DNA of 64,000 bases from Pratylenchus scribneri (Eukaryota > Nematoda > Chromadorea > Rhabditida > Pratylenchidae): NCBI GenBank assembly GCA_030063045.1, contig JAQSEB010000033.1, positions 2,108,001-2,172,000 on the forward strand, in the 5' to 3' direction. How positions within the stretch are numbered: the first letter of the stretch is position 1; every line of letters begins with the position of its first letter. Both the position numbers and the translations under genes were made by a program. Below the pieces are notes generated by a model. The model was given only the letters and a program-made list of their open reading frames with translations, had not been told where the DNA came from and searched no databases. Below, one piece after another: positions 25,501 to 36,800 of the stretch.

Positions 25501-28500
25501 AATTTTAATAGGTTTTAAAATAAGATTATTATAATTTAATTTTTAACAATTTTATATTATTAAAATAATTTTAAATTATTTTTTAGTATCCCGGATTTGA
25601 TGACAAAATTTTTGGCCTTGGAAACTGACGAATTAACTCCATTCCCTTGGGAATTGCCTCTATGTTCGCCGTATGCCAGTGAAAAAGTGTTGAGCCAAAA
25701 ATTTGAATTTATTACGAAGGTAAAATTAATTTTTAAATTTAATTAATTCCCAAAAATTCCACAGATGAACATTTTCAATCGTCTCAAATCTGGCCAAATG
25801 CCTCCAACAAATGCTCAAATGGAAGAGGAATTAAAGGGGGAATTATTCAAACTGGTCGGCTTTTCCCCCTCAAATGAACACCAAAAACCACTGCAACAAC
25901 AAGAACCGTTGATCGCCGAAATTGGCCAACGAATTGGGAATTTAATGAAATTCGTTGGTCCAATAAATAATTTTATAAAAGTTTTTTTTGGCTCAGGGCA
26001 TTGGCCCAAAATGGTTGTCCTTCAATTTGGCCGCTCTCTACCTTCGGCATTTTGGAATAGTTTCTGAAGCGGTCATCTGCCTCGAGGCTGCACTTAAGGT
26101 TTTTTAATAATATTTTATTTAAATAATATTTTTTTTATTGAAATAAAATTTAGTATCCAATGCACGAGGACATTGCCTTAACACAATTGGCCCAATTAAT
26201 TATGCGAAACATTGATTGGACCAAAACAGATGGGGATGGTGGAATCAGTCGCCCCGAATTGGATGGAATCGAACGAATTTTGAGCATCGCAATGCAAACT
26301 GGCCTGCACGAAGTTTGTTTAAAAAAAATTTTTCTCAATTCCATTCAAATTTTCAGCCAATTCCCTATCATTTATTGGCCATTTTCCACTCCCTTCAAGG
26401 TCGACTGGCACTGAGTGAACGTAAAAAAATAGTTAAAATTTTTATTAATTTTAAATTAATTTTTTAGGTTTATTGTTTCAATCACTTCAAATGGATCCAA
26501 ATTTCAAGCCGTCCTTCAACGCTTTAATCGAAAAGAAATGTGCCAAAAGAATTGTGCAAAAAATGCGTCCACTCGGCGATGTATTTTCCCCAATTTGTTG
26601 TTGGCCAAATGAACCGGAAATTTATTGTTTTCCTCAATGGAATGGCAATAAAAAGGGGAAAAGGCGGCCAAAGCGACAGAAAACGACTCATTGTTTTCGC
26701 CTTCATGCCCAAAAGGAGGAGCCATTTCGAATTGAACTCGTCTATTTCCGGTGCAATACTCCATACACGGTTTGTTTGGGACTAAATTTTAAAATATTTG
26801 ATTAGAATTTAAAAAAATATTAAAATAATAATTTCGTAAATCCAATTTATTAACCCACTGAGCCAAGAGGGTGGGTGGAGATCTGGCAAAAAGTTTTAAC
26901 ACTGGTAAAATTATCCAAAATTATTTTTAAAATATTTAAAAAAAATATAAACTGCATCCATTATTCGAACCATCGTCCTCCAAATTTAAATCCAATTTAT
27001 TAACCGACTGAGCCAAGGAGTGAAGGAGGGGATAACAAAAAATTTTAGTAAATAAATGATCCAAAATTATAGGGAAAAAGCTATCCGGCACCAGCCTATG
27101 CCAAATTCATTGCTGCCTTATTAAAACCGGCCAGTAAGTCATTCACCAAAAATACATGGAAAAATTCAATCCATAAAATTTCAACAGATGTTTTACGGCA
27201 ACAATTGGAGGACGAAATGATCGGAAAATTGGAGGCGGAATGGGCCGAAAAATGGCAGGCACAACAGCCACCTGAACCACCGGTCTTCCCATTGGACTAT
27301 GGCGGCTATTCCCTGGAACGCATTGAACAGCATCAACGCCAGGGATGGGCTGATCGATTGCCTGAAAAAATGGTTCATTTTTATTAATTAATTTATTTTT
27401 TATTTGATAAAATTTGTCCAATTTATCATTTTTAATTTTTATAATTTTTCCAGGTACATTCTTGGGTTGACCCCGAATGGGAACGGGAGAATGAACAACG
27501 AAAAAAGGAGGAAAATTCGGCCATTGATGAAATGAAACCCGAAGAAGAGAAGAAAATGCTTTCAAAAAATGAAGAGCAAGAAAATAATAAGCCAGAATCA
27601 CCACAAACATCGCCAATTGATCCCGGTGAATTGAGCCGATTGACCAATAGAATGGAAGTGGCCACCAAATTGGATATTCCATTGCCAAAAGTAATTCCAA
27701 AATTTTCAATATAAATGTTTAAATTATTTCCCTATTTTTATTAGAATTTGCCGATGCCTCCAATGGAATTAATCGAACGCGGTCGCCGCCATATTCCCGC
27801 AACATTGAACAAAGCCACATTGCCTGAATTATGTCAGGGACAACAACAAAGGAAGTCGAGTCATTTGTTGGAGCAGCCAGTGTCCACTTGGGTATCGCCG
27901 AGTGCAAAAGGTGTTAAGGTTTGGACATTTTAAAATATTTTTTTCATTTAATATAAAAAAGGTCGAAGATTTAGTGGATTTGAACGCTGTATTATCCAGC
28001 ATTGATGGCTTGAAAGAGCCGGAATGCCCGGATCCATTTCAAAATCAGCCAGGAGAACAAGGGGAAATGTCCGGTGGATCAATTTTGGCGGAATTGGACT
28101 CATTGCCCGGCTATTTATATCGACAACATTTGCCAAAATTCTACAAGCCGGAGAAGGCACTCAAAGATGTTTGTAAATTATTTACAATTATTTAAATTTA
28201 TTTTTAGTCCAAATAACCTAAAATAATACGAAAAAGGAAACGAACTAGAATTTTTTTGAGCAAAAAAAAATTAAAAATAAATTTTATATATTTATAATTT
28301 AATTTTTGCAGACATTTCGCTCCATTGGCTTAAACCAATCCCAATTGGACAAAAAGCAAGTGGAACAGGTGGCTGCCAGCTTGGCATTCGCCATCAAATC
28401 CTCCAATTCTCGTAATATTTTTTTAAATATTTTATTTTCCTCTTAATTTTAGCTGACCAAATTCCCTGGGCATTGACCACCCTTTCCAGTCTGTATTGGC

Positions 28501-29140
28501 GAATTCGAGGCGATCCGGTGAATGCCATCAAATGCCTTCGTCATTCCCTTCAAATGGCACCCGAGAAATTCAAGGTCAGTTCCTATTCTCATTTCCATTT
28601 ATTAAAGTCATAGAAAATTTTTAAATTATTTCAAAATATTTTTCCAAATTTTTTCAGGATGTTCCGCTGGTCAGTTTGGCCAATATTTATCATCAGGTTT
28701 GTGGGAAAATATTGTACTAATTTATTTAAATGATTTTTGTCTTTTTAGGCAGGATTTCTTCACAGTGCATTGTTCACTCTTGGAAAAGGCAAGTTTTTTT
28801 ATTAAAAATTTTTGAAAAAAATATTTTTAAGTTTTAACTAAATTAAATTTTTTTATTAAAAAATTAAAAAGGCATTTGAATAAATTGAATACATTTTAGC
28901 ACTTGAAACTGGCGCAGACATTGTGGCGGTGAGTAAAATGTCATAAAAATTACAATAAAAATTTATATTTTTACACAGATCCATTTCACGCTGGCCAATT
29001 TATATTCCACCATTGGCAATTTGCCACATGCCCTGCATTTTTACCATTCCACTTTGGCACTTCAATCCAATTTTGAGCCGGCCAAAGTTCGAATTGCCTC
29101 AATCCACTGTTCAACGCAAGGCGAATTGCTGGGTCAATGA
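22554..29140 (+). CDS. TTC17: Tetratricopeptide repeat protein 17 (TTC17)
   Basis: A long spliced gene of more than 20 exons and roughly 1,050-1,150 residues, close to the usual TTC17 length. The N-terminus is a hydrophobic signal-like segment (MLLRFALLLMACAFAF), then THLVYN, DDSPYLIKQPHSL and EQRYDEDDP, as in TTC17. N-terminal TPR-like helices follow at about 23580-24540 (YMSQFYWLMKG, LGIVLVKLGQYSKAIEQL). A strongly charged coiled-coil-like stretch lies at 25060-25200. Middle TPRs are at about 25990-26160 (LSFNLAALYLRHFG). The C-terminal TPR block at about 28310-29140 is the most conserved part (WALTTLSSLYWRIRGDP, DVPLVSLANIYH, IHFTLANLYSTIGNLPHAL). In vertebrates TTC17 has been linked to actin and ciliogenesis. 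The introns hold three SINE/tRNA-like copies. Confidence 0.88.
23330..23456 (-). repeat. tRNA-derived SINE-like copy in TTC17
   Basis: Minus-strand reading gives an A-box-like TTTAGCCGAGTGTCGAG, a B-box-like GGTTTCGAATCCGC, then TTGGAGGAAGTTATTTTTTTC and a TTTTTACTTTTGTGC tail. The tail matches the copies at 14.2 and 24.0 kb. Confidence 0.65.
23961..24095 (+). repeat. tRNA-derived SINE-like copy in TTC17
   Basis: Plus-strand reading has a head GGGTTAGTCGAATGGTCTA, a B-box core CACGGGTTCGAACCCGC, then CCGGAAGTTATTTTTTCGGG and repeated TTTTATACATT. It is opposite in orientation to the copy 0.5 kb upstream and one intron further on. Confidence 0.7.
26841..27030 (-). repeat. tRNA-like element, partly duplicated, in a TTC17 intron
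   Basis: On the minus strand, 27030 to 26951 reads TTGGCTCAGTCGGTTAATAA, then GAGGACGATGGTTCGAATAA. This is a tRNA-like A box and B box about 45 bases apart. A second head (TTGGCTCAGTGGGTTAATAA) lies at 26841-26870. The stems do not close well, so this looks like a tRNA pseudogene or the head of a second SINE type. Its flanks lack the GGAAGTTATTTTTT tail of the other copies. Confidence 0.55.
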
Positions 29141-29363
29141 AGTCAAATGGAATTGAAGGCATCGAGAGACGAATCTGAATTCAAAATAATTGGATGCCAA
29201 TGAAATTGCCAAATGCATTTAAACAAGACGAAAACTGCCTTTTGCCTTAAATTTCTAAATTTGTACAAAAATTTCTTCCATTCCCTCTTAAATATTTTAC
29301 TCCCATCGTCAATTTTTGTCGGGTATTTCACATTTTGTATGAATATTATTAATTTATTTCATT

Positions 29364-29382
29364 CCCCCCCCCCCCCCCCCCC
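29364..29382. repeat. Run of 19 cytosines
   Basis: An uninterrupted C-run lies about 220 bases after the TTC17 stop. On the other strand it is G19, which could form a quadruplex. The length may be affected by sequencing slippage. Confidence 0.8.
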
Positions 29383-30825
29383 TCCATTTACAAGTGCACT
29401 TATTCCCCATTTTATTATTCACTTTTGTATTATTTTCCCATTGATTAATGTTTAATAAAATTTTAATTAATTTTTTGACAACTTTTCCATGGAAATTCAC
29501 ACGCACATGTGTGCTCTTTTATTCTCCAAAAAGCCACCTGCAGAATACCCTTCGTTTTTCATCAGAAATTCCTAAGAAGTTTGGCGGGAATTGTGAAAAA
29601 CCGAATATATGTAATGGAAGGAGGGGGCTGCCTTTCAAGAAATGCCATTCTCCTAAGTCTTTTATGGATGAATGCCGCCAATTTTGACCTTTTCCTTCCT
29701 TCCTTTTGCCGTTCCTTTCGTCTCCAACGTCTCCATCTCATTCGCCTCTCTCATTCATTTTTACATAAAATTATTTTCCACTTGAACATTCCCACATATA
29801 TTTTGCCTTTCTCACCTTTTTAGGCCATATTATATGGCCAGAAAATGGATTAAATGAAATCTTAAATGTCAATGAAATTGGAAGGCAACACAATTAATTC
29901 CCCTCCTATTATGAACTATTTCCCCTTCAAAACAAAATTATTTACATTGCATTTTTATTTTACGTTATATGCGTGGCCAAATAAATTATTCATTTATTTT
30001 TGGGTACCTCCAAAAAAAAAGAACAGCCACAACGAAGAGAACGAACAGTTATTGGCGTAAATTGAAACCATCTTTCACTAGGAAATGGACCAAAGATAGG
30101 AAAGAATGAGGGAATTTGTGCCCTCAAAAAGTGCCAATTATGTTGGGCACAATTATTTTGCCATTATCGTTCATATTTTTTTTTGTTGATTCATCAAACT
30201 ATGCGGGGAAATTGTAATCCAAAATTATTTTGCCCATTTCCTCCATTTAATTTTACCTTCGAGAAAGGTACCCTCAAATAATTCCAGCATTCCCAATATT
30301 GAATGGCATGAAGCCACCAGCTAATTTATGGCCAAACAAAGCTAATATGAAGGGGCATAAAAGGATTTTTTACCATTTTTCATTCTGGCACCATCATGTT
30401 TCACATTTGCCCCTCATTAATTTTTGCCATCCATTTTGCCCTCACATTCCATTGACATTAATGTACCTATTCCAACAAAAAATATTCCCTGGATTTATGT
30501 GTAGGTGGATTTCCCAAAAAAGGCATTCTTGACCACAATTTCCGTTCCAAGCCATTTTTTTGTTATGTTTCCCCTCCACCCTCCATCCAATTCGCCCATT
30601 CATTTTACTTTTTTTTTTCCATTTCTTTCATTTTCATTTCCCCTCAATGCCCCATATCTCATTTGCAGAAATTGTCCACAGGCAAAACATGAATGAATGG
30701 GAAAATAATGCAAAAAAAAATAAACAAAAAATATTCAATGTAAAAAAGAATATTGATGGAATTTGGGAAAATGTATTTTCGTTTGCAAATGTATTTTTTT
30801 TTTCTAGTAGAGAATTGTTTTTCCC

Positions 30826-31632
30826 CTTCCGGAAAATTTTCGCCAAACAAAATGTGTTTTTTCTTTCCGGAAAATGTTCGCCAAAAAAAATGTGTTTTTT
30901 CTTTCCGGAAAATGTTCGCCAAACAAAATGTTTTTTTTCTTCCGGAAAATGTTCGCCAAACAAAATGTGTTTTTTCTTTCCGGAAAATGTTCGCCAAACA
31001 AAATGTGTTTTTCCTTCCGGAAAATGTTCGCCAAACAAAATGTGTTCCGGAAAATGTTTGCCAAACAAAATGTGTTTTTTCTTCCGGAAAATGTTCGCCA
31101 AACAAAATGTGTTTTTTCTTTCCGGAAAATGTTCGCCAAACAAAATGTGTTTTTTCTTCCGGAAAATGTTCGCCAAACAAAATGTGTTTTTTCTTCCGGA
31201 AAATGTTCGCCAAACAAAATGTGTTTTTCCTTCCGGAAAATGTTCGCCAAACAAAATGTGTTTTTTCTTTCCGGAAAATGTTTGCCAAACAAAATGTGTT
31301 TTTTCTTCCGGAAAATGTTCGCCAAACAAAATGTGTTTTTTCTTTCCGGAAAATGTTCGCCAAATAAAATGTGTTTTTTCTTTCCGGAAAATGTTCGCCA
31401 AACAAAATGTGTTTTTTCTTTCCGGAAAATGTTCGCCAAACAAAATGTGTTTTTTCTTTCCGGAAAATGTTCGCCAAACAAAATGTGTTTTTTCTTTCCG
31501 GAAAATGTTTGCCAAACAAAATGTGCTTTTTCTTTCCGGAAAATGTTCGCTAAACAATATGTGTTTTTCCCTTCCGGAAAATGTTCGCCAAAATGTTGTG
31601 TTTTCTCTTTCCGGAAAATGTTCGCCAAAATT
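30826..31632 (+). repeat. Minisatellite array 1 (TTCCGGAA family, forward)
   Basis: About 22 tandem units of roughly 35-39 bases share the core TTCCGGAAAATGTTCGCCAA, followed by ACAAAATGTGTTTTTTCTT. Units differ mainly in the length of the T-run and in one or two substitutions. The core contains the palindrome TTCCGGAA. The same unit in reverse orientation makes up arrays at 37.1 and 41.0 kb. All frames on both strands stay open, so predicted proteins here should be dismissed. Confidence 0.95.
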
Positions 31633-32436
31633 TGTTCTTTTTCTCCTCATAAATCCCTCCTTTGGCCCATTAAAAATGTTAAAATTTATATCCAGGGAAA
31701 ATTAATATTCACAATGTTAGTTTCCTCTTTCGAAAGGCCATTTCCTCCCCTTTAGCCTCTCTCGCATAATCCACATCCATTTTCACATTCACACATATTT
31801 TTCCATTGGCCAGGAGAGTGACGGGTTTTCTCCCTCTAAAAATTGGCCTAATTGATTATTCAATGGAGGCCAAAAAATGGAATTTACGACAACGGCCATT
31901 TGATACCTCACATGATGGGCCAAATCATTGGCGAAAAAATGGGAAATGGTTACTCATCTTTTGGCCAAATTTCTTAATTCACTTTAAATGGCCCACTTTT
32001 CATCATTTTTTGATCCTTTACGCGATTTCACATTTCATTATCTTATTTCATTATTTATACCATTTCCCTCAATCCATCTCCCTTGCGGCATAAATTGAAA
32101 TAAAAAGGCAAAATAAAAATGGCAAAAAATTGGCAAAAATTGTGTTAAAAATATACCAAACTATAAATTTAATGTGGATGCCATTTTTAAGAGGTGACAC
32201 TTGAAAAATTGGCACCACCTTCTGGAATGGATTCCACATTCCTTCCCCATTTCAACTCAAAATAAGCAATAAAAGAATAAATATGGCCAATAATCGCCGG
32301 AGAAGCTGAAGAAGGAAGGCGGCCCAAAAAGGAGAATAAAAAGGCAGCGCAATTTGATCGCAGCTTAAAATTTGAAAAAAAATGTGACAATAAAACCAAA
32401 TAAGTCACTTTGGAATTTGGAGTTGAATGCAACTGA

Positions 32437-32625
32437 TGAGAGGAATTGGCCCAACTTCTTCAAAAGGAGCACATTTTTGAGAGGCATTTTGTTGATTTCT
32501 TGGTGGAAGCAGAAAGGCATGGAGAAGTGTCTTGGCCAAAATTTGACGGGAATTTGAAGGAGTTTGCCTTCATTCTTTTGGCCGGCATTTTCCTTTCATT
32601 TTTATTCGCCTTTCTCATTCGCTGC
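32437..32625 (+). CDS. Possible exon with a membrane segment
   Basis: An open stretch begins after two stops with EELAQLLQKEHIFERHF and runs into a strong hydrophobic segment (FAFILLAGIFLSFLFAFLIR) ending in basic residues. A possible donor (GTTTCC) follows at about 32627. It could be an N-terminal exon of the synaptotagmin-like gene 1.2 kb downstream, since synaptotagmins place one membrane span before their C2 domains. It has no start codon of its own, and the link is inference only. Confidence 0.25.
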
Positions 32626-33816
32626 CGTTTCCGCCCTGCTGGATACCCTCTCTTCCCTCATTCCCCATTTGGCCCAATCGAATGTGGCCACCGCCTTCTT
32701 CTATTATTATGGCCATGCTGGAATAAAAAAAGGCTCAAAAAGGACACATCGCCGTCATTTTCACCTTCATCCAATTTCCTCCTTCACATTTGGCCAAGTC
32801 ATTTTGCCTGGCCATCTTACAAATTTCACCAATTTCTGTTCGAATTCCACTCAACTTTTGGCCATCACCTTCCTTTCTCCATAAATTCCCTAAAATCCGG
32901 CACTTCCCTAAAGCCCGTAAAATTCGGCTTGACAAATTGACGATTTGCCCAATTGCCCACTGTCAAAATTTTGTGCCATTTTAATTAACTCAAATCGCCG
33001 GCTGGACCTTCCAATTTTGGCAATTTGGGCATCATCATTGCCCTAAACGTCCTTTCAATCTCATCGCCTCCTCTTCAACGGCAAAAAGTGCAGCTGTGGC
33101 CAACAATTTGGCCTCCCCTCATTTGGCCACATTCCCAAAGCTCAGAGCAATCTGTTCATTCATTCATTCCACATTGTCCTCTGCCACTCCCCGGGGACCA
33201 TCGACGGCACATTTTTGGCCTCACCACAATTTCATCGTCCTCCAACGTCGTTAATCGGGGCGGCACATCGGCAATTGCAAAATAAAAAAAGCCAAACACG
33301 GCATTCATTGTGTATGGAACGGCCCTAAAATCTCCGATTTGTGGCCGGCCCCCTTTCCGTTCTGGCCTTTTCCTTCCTTCCTATTTTGGCTCAGCTGAAT
33401 TTGGCCAATTAGCCACTAAACATTGGATTCACAATAAGCCATCATCCTTCACCAAAAAAAAGACCAAATAAATCAGAAAATTTTGGTTAAATTCATAGCG
33501 AATTAAAATTTGAATATCATCAAATGAAAATGTGGCCAATCTTCCTTCTCATTCTTTGCTGCTGAATTTGGCCAATTAATTTCTTCAGTTTTCTTCATTC
33601 TTATCCAAAAAACAACACAAGAGACTGAACTGAATCATCGTCTTCACAAAAAATCTCTGAAAAAATAAACCTGATTAAAATTAATTTTAAAGCGCCAAAA
33701 ATGAAGCGACCAAAAATGCCACCGAATTCCATTTCCATTTTCATCCTACCATTATCCAATTCTCCAATCCAATTATTTCCTTCAAATAAATCAAACTCCC
33801 AAAAATTGGCCAGGAA

Positions 33817-36800
33817 ATGCTGTTGGCACTTTTGGCCAATTGTGTTGGCCGATTTGGCACAATGAGCGCAATGTTCAGTCGAATTTGGGCACGGGCGGGG
33901 AATCGGCGGAAAAAACAGGTGCCATCAATTGAATTTTGGATTATTTTAGGGCATTTTTGACTAGGAATAAGGAATTGAATAAGGTGGGGTGAATTCCTCT
34001 TCCATTAATAGCGTTTTTCTACAAAATATTTTAAGTTTTCAAAAAATTCAGTTAAGCCACTTTTTAGAGGACTTTCAGAGCTTTCAAATAGCATATCGCC
34101 TCCCAGAATTGGTTGCTTACTTTTTGAGATATGCCCAAAAGAAAGGCCTTTGAGGCCAATCCTCATTTATATTCCTATTTTGTCCATAGAATGGCCGTAC
34201 CGGCGGTTCCAGCCTGGATTCGGACGATTCCGAATTTGTACGGGTCGAAGGGAGGGCGGCAAAAGCAGCGAAGGCAAAAGCCATTTCAATTGAAGGCAGC
34301 CAACCTTCGGCCACCGGCACATTATGCTGGACAGAATCCACCGGAGGAGGAGGCAACATTAGCCAATTGGGCGCACCAACAATTCGAATTGAGCAAAGTG
34401 AATCGCCGGATGCCAACAATGAACGGAGAAGGGAATCATTGGCCTCAAATGAACAACAAAAACAGCAGCAAAGGGACAGTTTGAAGATGGGTGGGGCAGT
34501 AAATGGTGGTGGAAGGCAACATCAAATCCAAAGGATGGGCTCATCCGGGGAGAAGGCAAGTGTCCAAAAGTAGACTAAATTTTAGAGGATACTTTTGGCT
34601 TTAAAATGGCATATCGCCTACTCGGATTCGTTAATGCCTCTCTGAATTATGGGCCAAAAACTAATGCTGCTGACGGGTAACCAATCATTCACTTCCTTTC
34701 CTTTCCAGCATAAATGTCATACGGTATCACAAATCAAATCTTCTTCCAGCAGGCTATCAATTGACAAGTGCGAAGAAGAACGAATAGAAATAAATTATTT
34801 CTTCTATTTGAATTTTACTTGAGGCACAAATCTTTTTCTGTCGATTAACTTGCCAAATACCAGTTAGCAGCATTAGTTTTTGGTTTTTATCTCGGAAGTT
34901 GATGGCTAATTTTTGGAAATAATATTGCATTTTAAAGCTTAAAGTGCCCTCTACATATTGGCCTTTTCAGGTTTAGATTTGATGATTTCGAACTGTAAAA
35001 ATAAATCGTTTGCCTTTGAATACAATACAATTGAATTTTTGAAGGAAAAGCCTCTTTTTCCCTATATTATTTATTTACAAATTAGTTAAGCCAATTTTTT
35101 AGAGAACTTTTAAGGATTTCAAATCATATACCTCCTTCTCGAATAGGTTATTTCCTTGTTAAGCTGTGACCAAAAGAATGGTCCAATCACTCTATTTCGC
35201 TTAATTCATTTAATATAATTTAATTTTAATGAATTGATATCTAAATTTTCGTCTCATTTTCAAGGATCAAACATCATTTTCCTCCGTGGAATTGCGCAGC
35301 AGCAGCAATCGAAGTGGTGTGTCCGGCAGTATGCCCAGCGGAAGTGCAGTCCCCAATTTGCAACAGCCAAGGCCGTCATCCTCAATTCATGGGGAGGCAG
35401 ATTTGCAATTGTGCCTCGGAAAGCCATGTGCCCGCCTTCGCCTCTCCGTCCAATTTGGGGAACAGAAAAAATTGGTTAAATTCAATGGTATAAAAAGTGA
35501 ATGCCCCCAAATTTTGCAGTTAATTTTGACTCTTCATGAATTGGCCCAAACCGAGGAATTGTGGACGGCTGCATCGTCTTCAACGGGAATGGAAAGCAAT
35601 CGACAAGATGATCGTACGGCAGCCCTTCAGGCATGAAATATAGAAATATAAATTAATGATACTTTTGAATAGAAAAAATGCCATTAAATTTCCTCCTCAT
35701 TTCAACCATGGTTAACCCTTTACTTGGAGCCGTTTAAAATAACTCAACAAAGACTGAACCAATTTGATGATTTTAGTATCAAATTAAAAAGCAGACTTTT
35801 GGCTATCCAATTTATTAATTTTATTTTAATTGGTTCAGAATTATAAGAGTTTTGCTCAAAAAATAGTTGAAATGACTTTTATTATGGATTGGCCAAATTT
35901 TTAGTCGTTTTTTTAACCATAATTTCATCAATTCAGAACAAATTTAAATAAAACTTATTTATTTAGATAGCCAAAAGTCTTCTCTTTAATTTGATACAAA
36001 AATCATCAGTATTGGTTCAGTCCTTGATGAGTTATTTTAAACGGCGACAGTTGGGTCGTCGATTAGTTGAACTGTTTCATTTGACCATTTCCCAACCAAT
36101 TTTCAGGTTCGATTGGCATTGTTGATGGATGGCCAACAGCAGCCATCAAAAGTGCAAAAATTCCAAAGTAAATTCCAACAATTGGATCAACTCCAAGTGC
36201 ATTACGGGCAAACATTCGCTTTTGATTGTGCCAAAGGCAAATATCCCACATTTATTCACTTTTATTAATTTAATTTGCAGAAAATTTGGCCACTTCCGTT
36301 GTTCGCCTTCGGTGAATTCATTTTAAATTTAGCCACAAAAATAAATTGAATTTATAATTTCCATCAGACTTTATCGAAAATCACGAGAGCAAAGGCGGCC
36401 ACAATGTTTGGGTGTGGCATTTCTTCGCAATTATTTGGTACATTTTTTCGAATAATTAATTTAAGTGAAATATTTGGGAATAATTTTACCAATTTATTCG
36501 TAACATTTTTCTCAGTCAAGAAGAGTAAACTGGTAAGAAAACATTTCAGTACGCTGTTTAAACATTTGAACCATTTTTGGCCATAACTCAATAAAGAAGA
36601 AAACAATTTTGGAAGGCAATATGCCATTTAAAAGCCCTATAAGTCCTCTAAAAAGTGGTGTTTTAATCTTTTTAAAAAGTAAAATTCTTTGCTAGAAAAA
36701 GTTGTTTTCTGGCTTTTCTTCAAGATTCTTTACACGAAAAACATGAAATATTTTTAATGTTGAAAGGCATATTAACATAGATCAAATTATAGAGGACACT

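Larger units (their letters stand above)
29141..32436. other. Intergenic region after TTC17, no gene seen
   Basis: Apart from the minisatellite array at 30826-31632 and a C-run at 29364-29382, this stretch is AT-rich with many TTGGCCA-like words. It has no convincing exon. The long open frames across the array exist only because the repeat unit lacks stop codons, and they occur on both strands. Confidence 0.6.

Noticed and set aside
30826..31632. CRISPR array
   Set aside because: Units are contiguous with no unique spacers, and the genome is eukaryotic.
30560..31755. Long repetitive open frames on both strands (FRKMFAK-type repeats)
   Set aside because: They are produced by a tandem repeat without stop codons, stay open in several frames at once and have no gene context.
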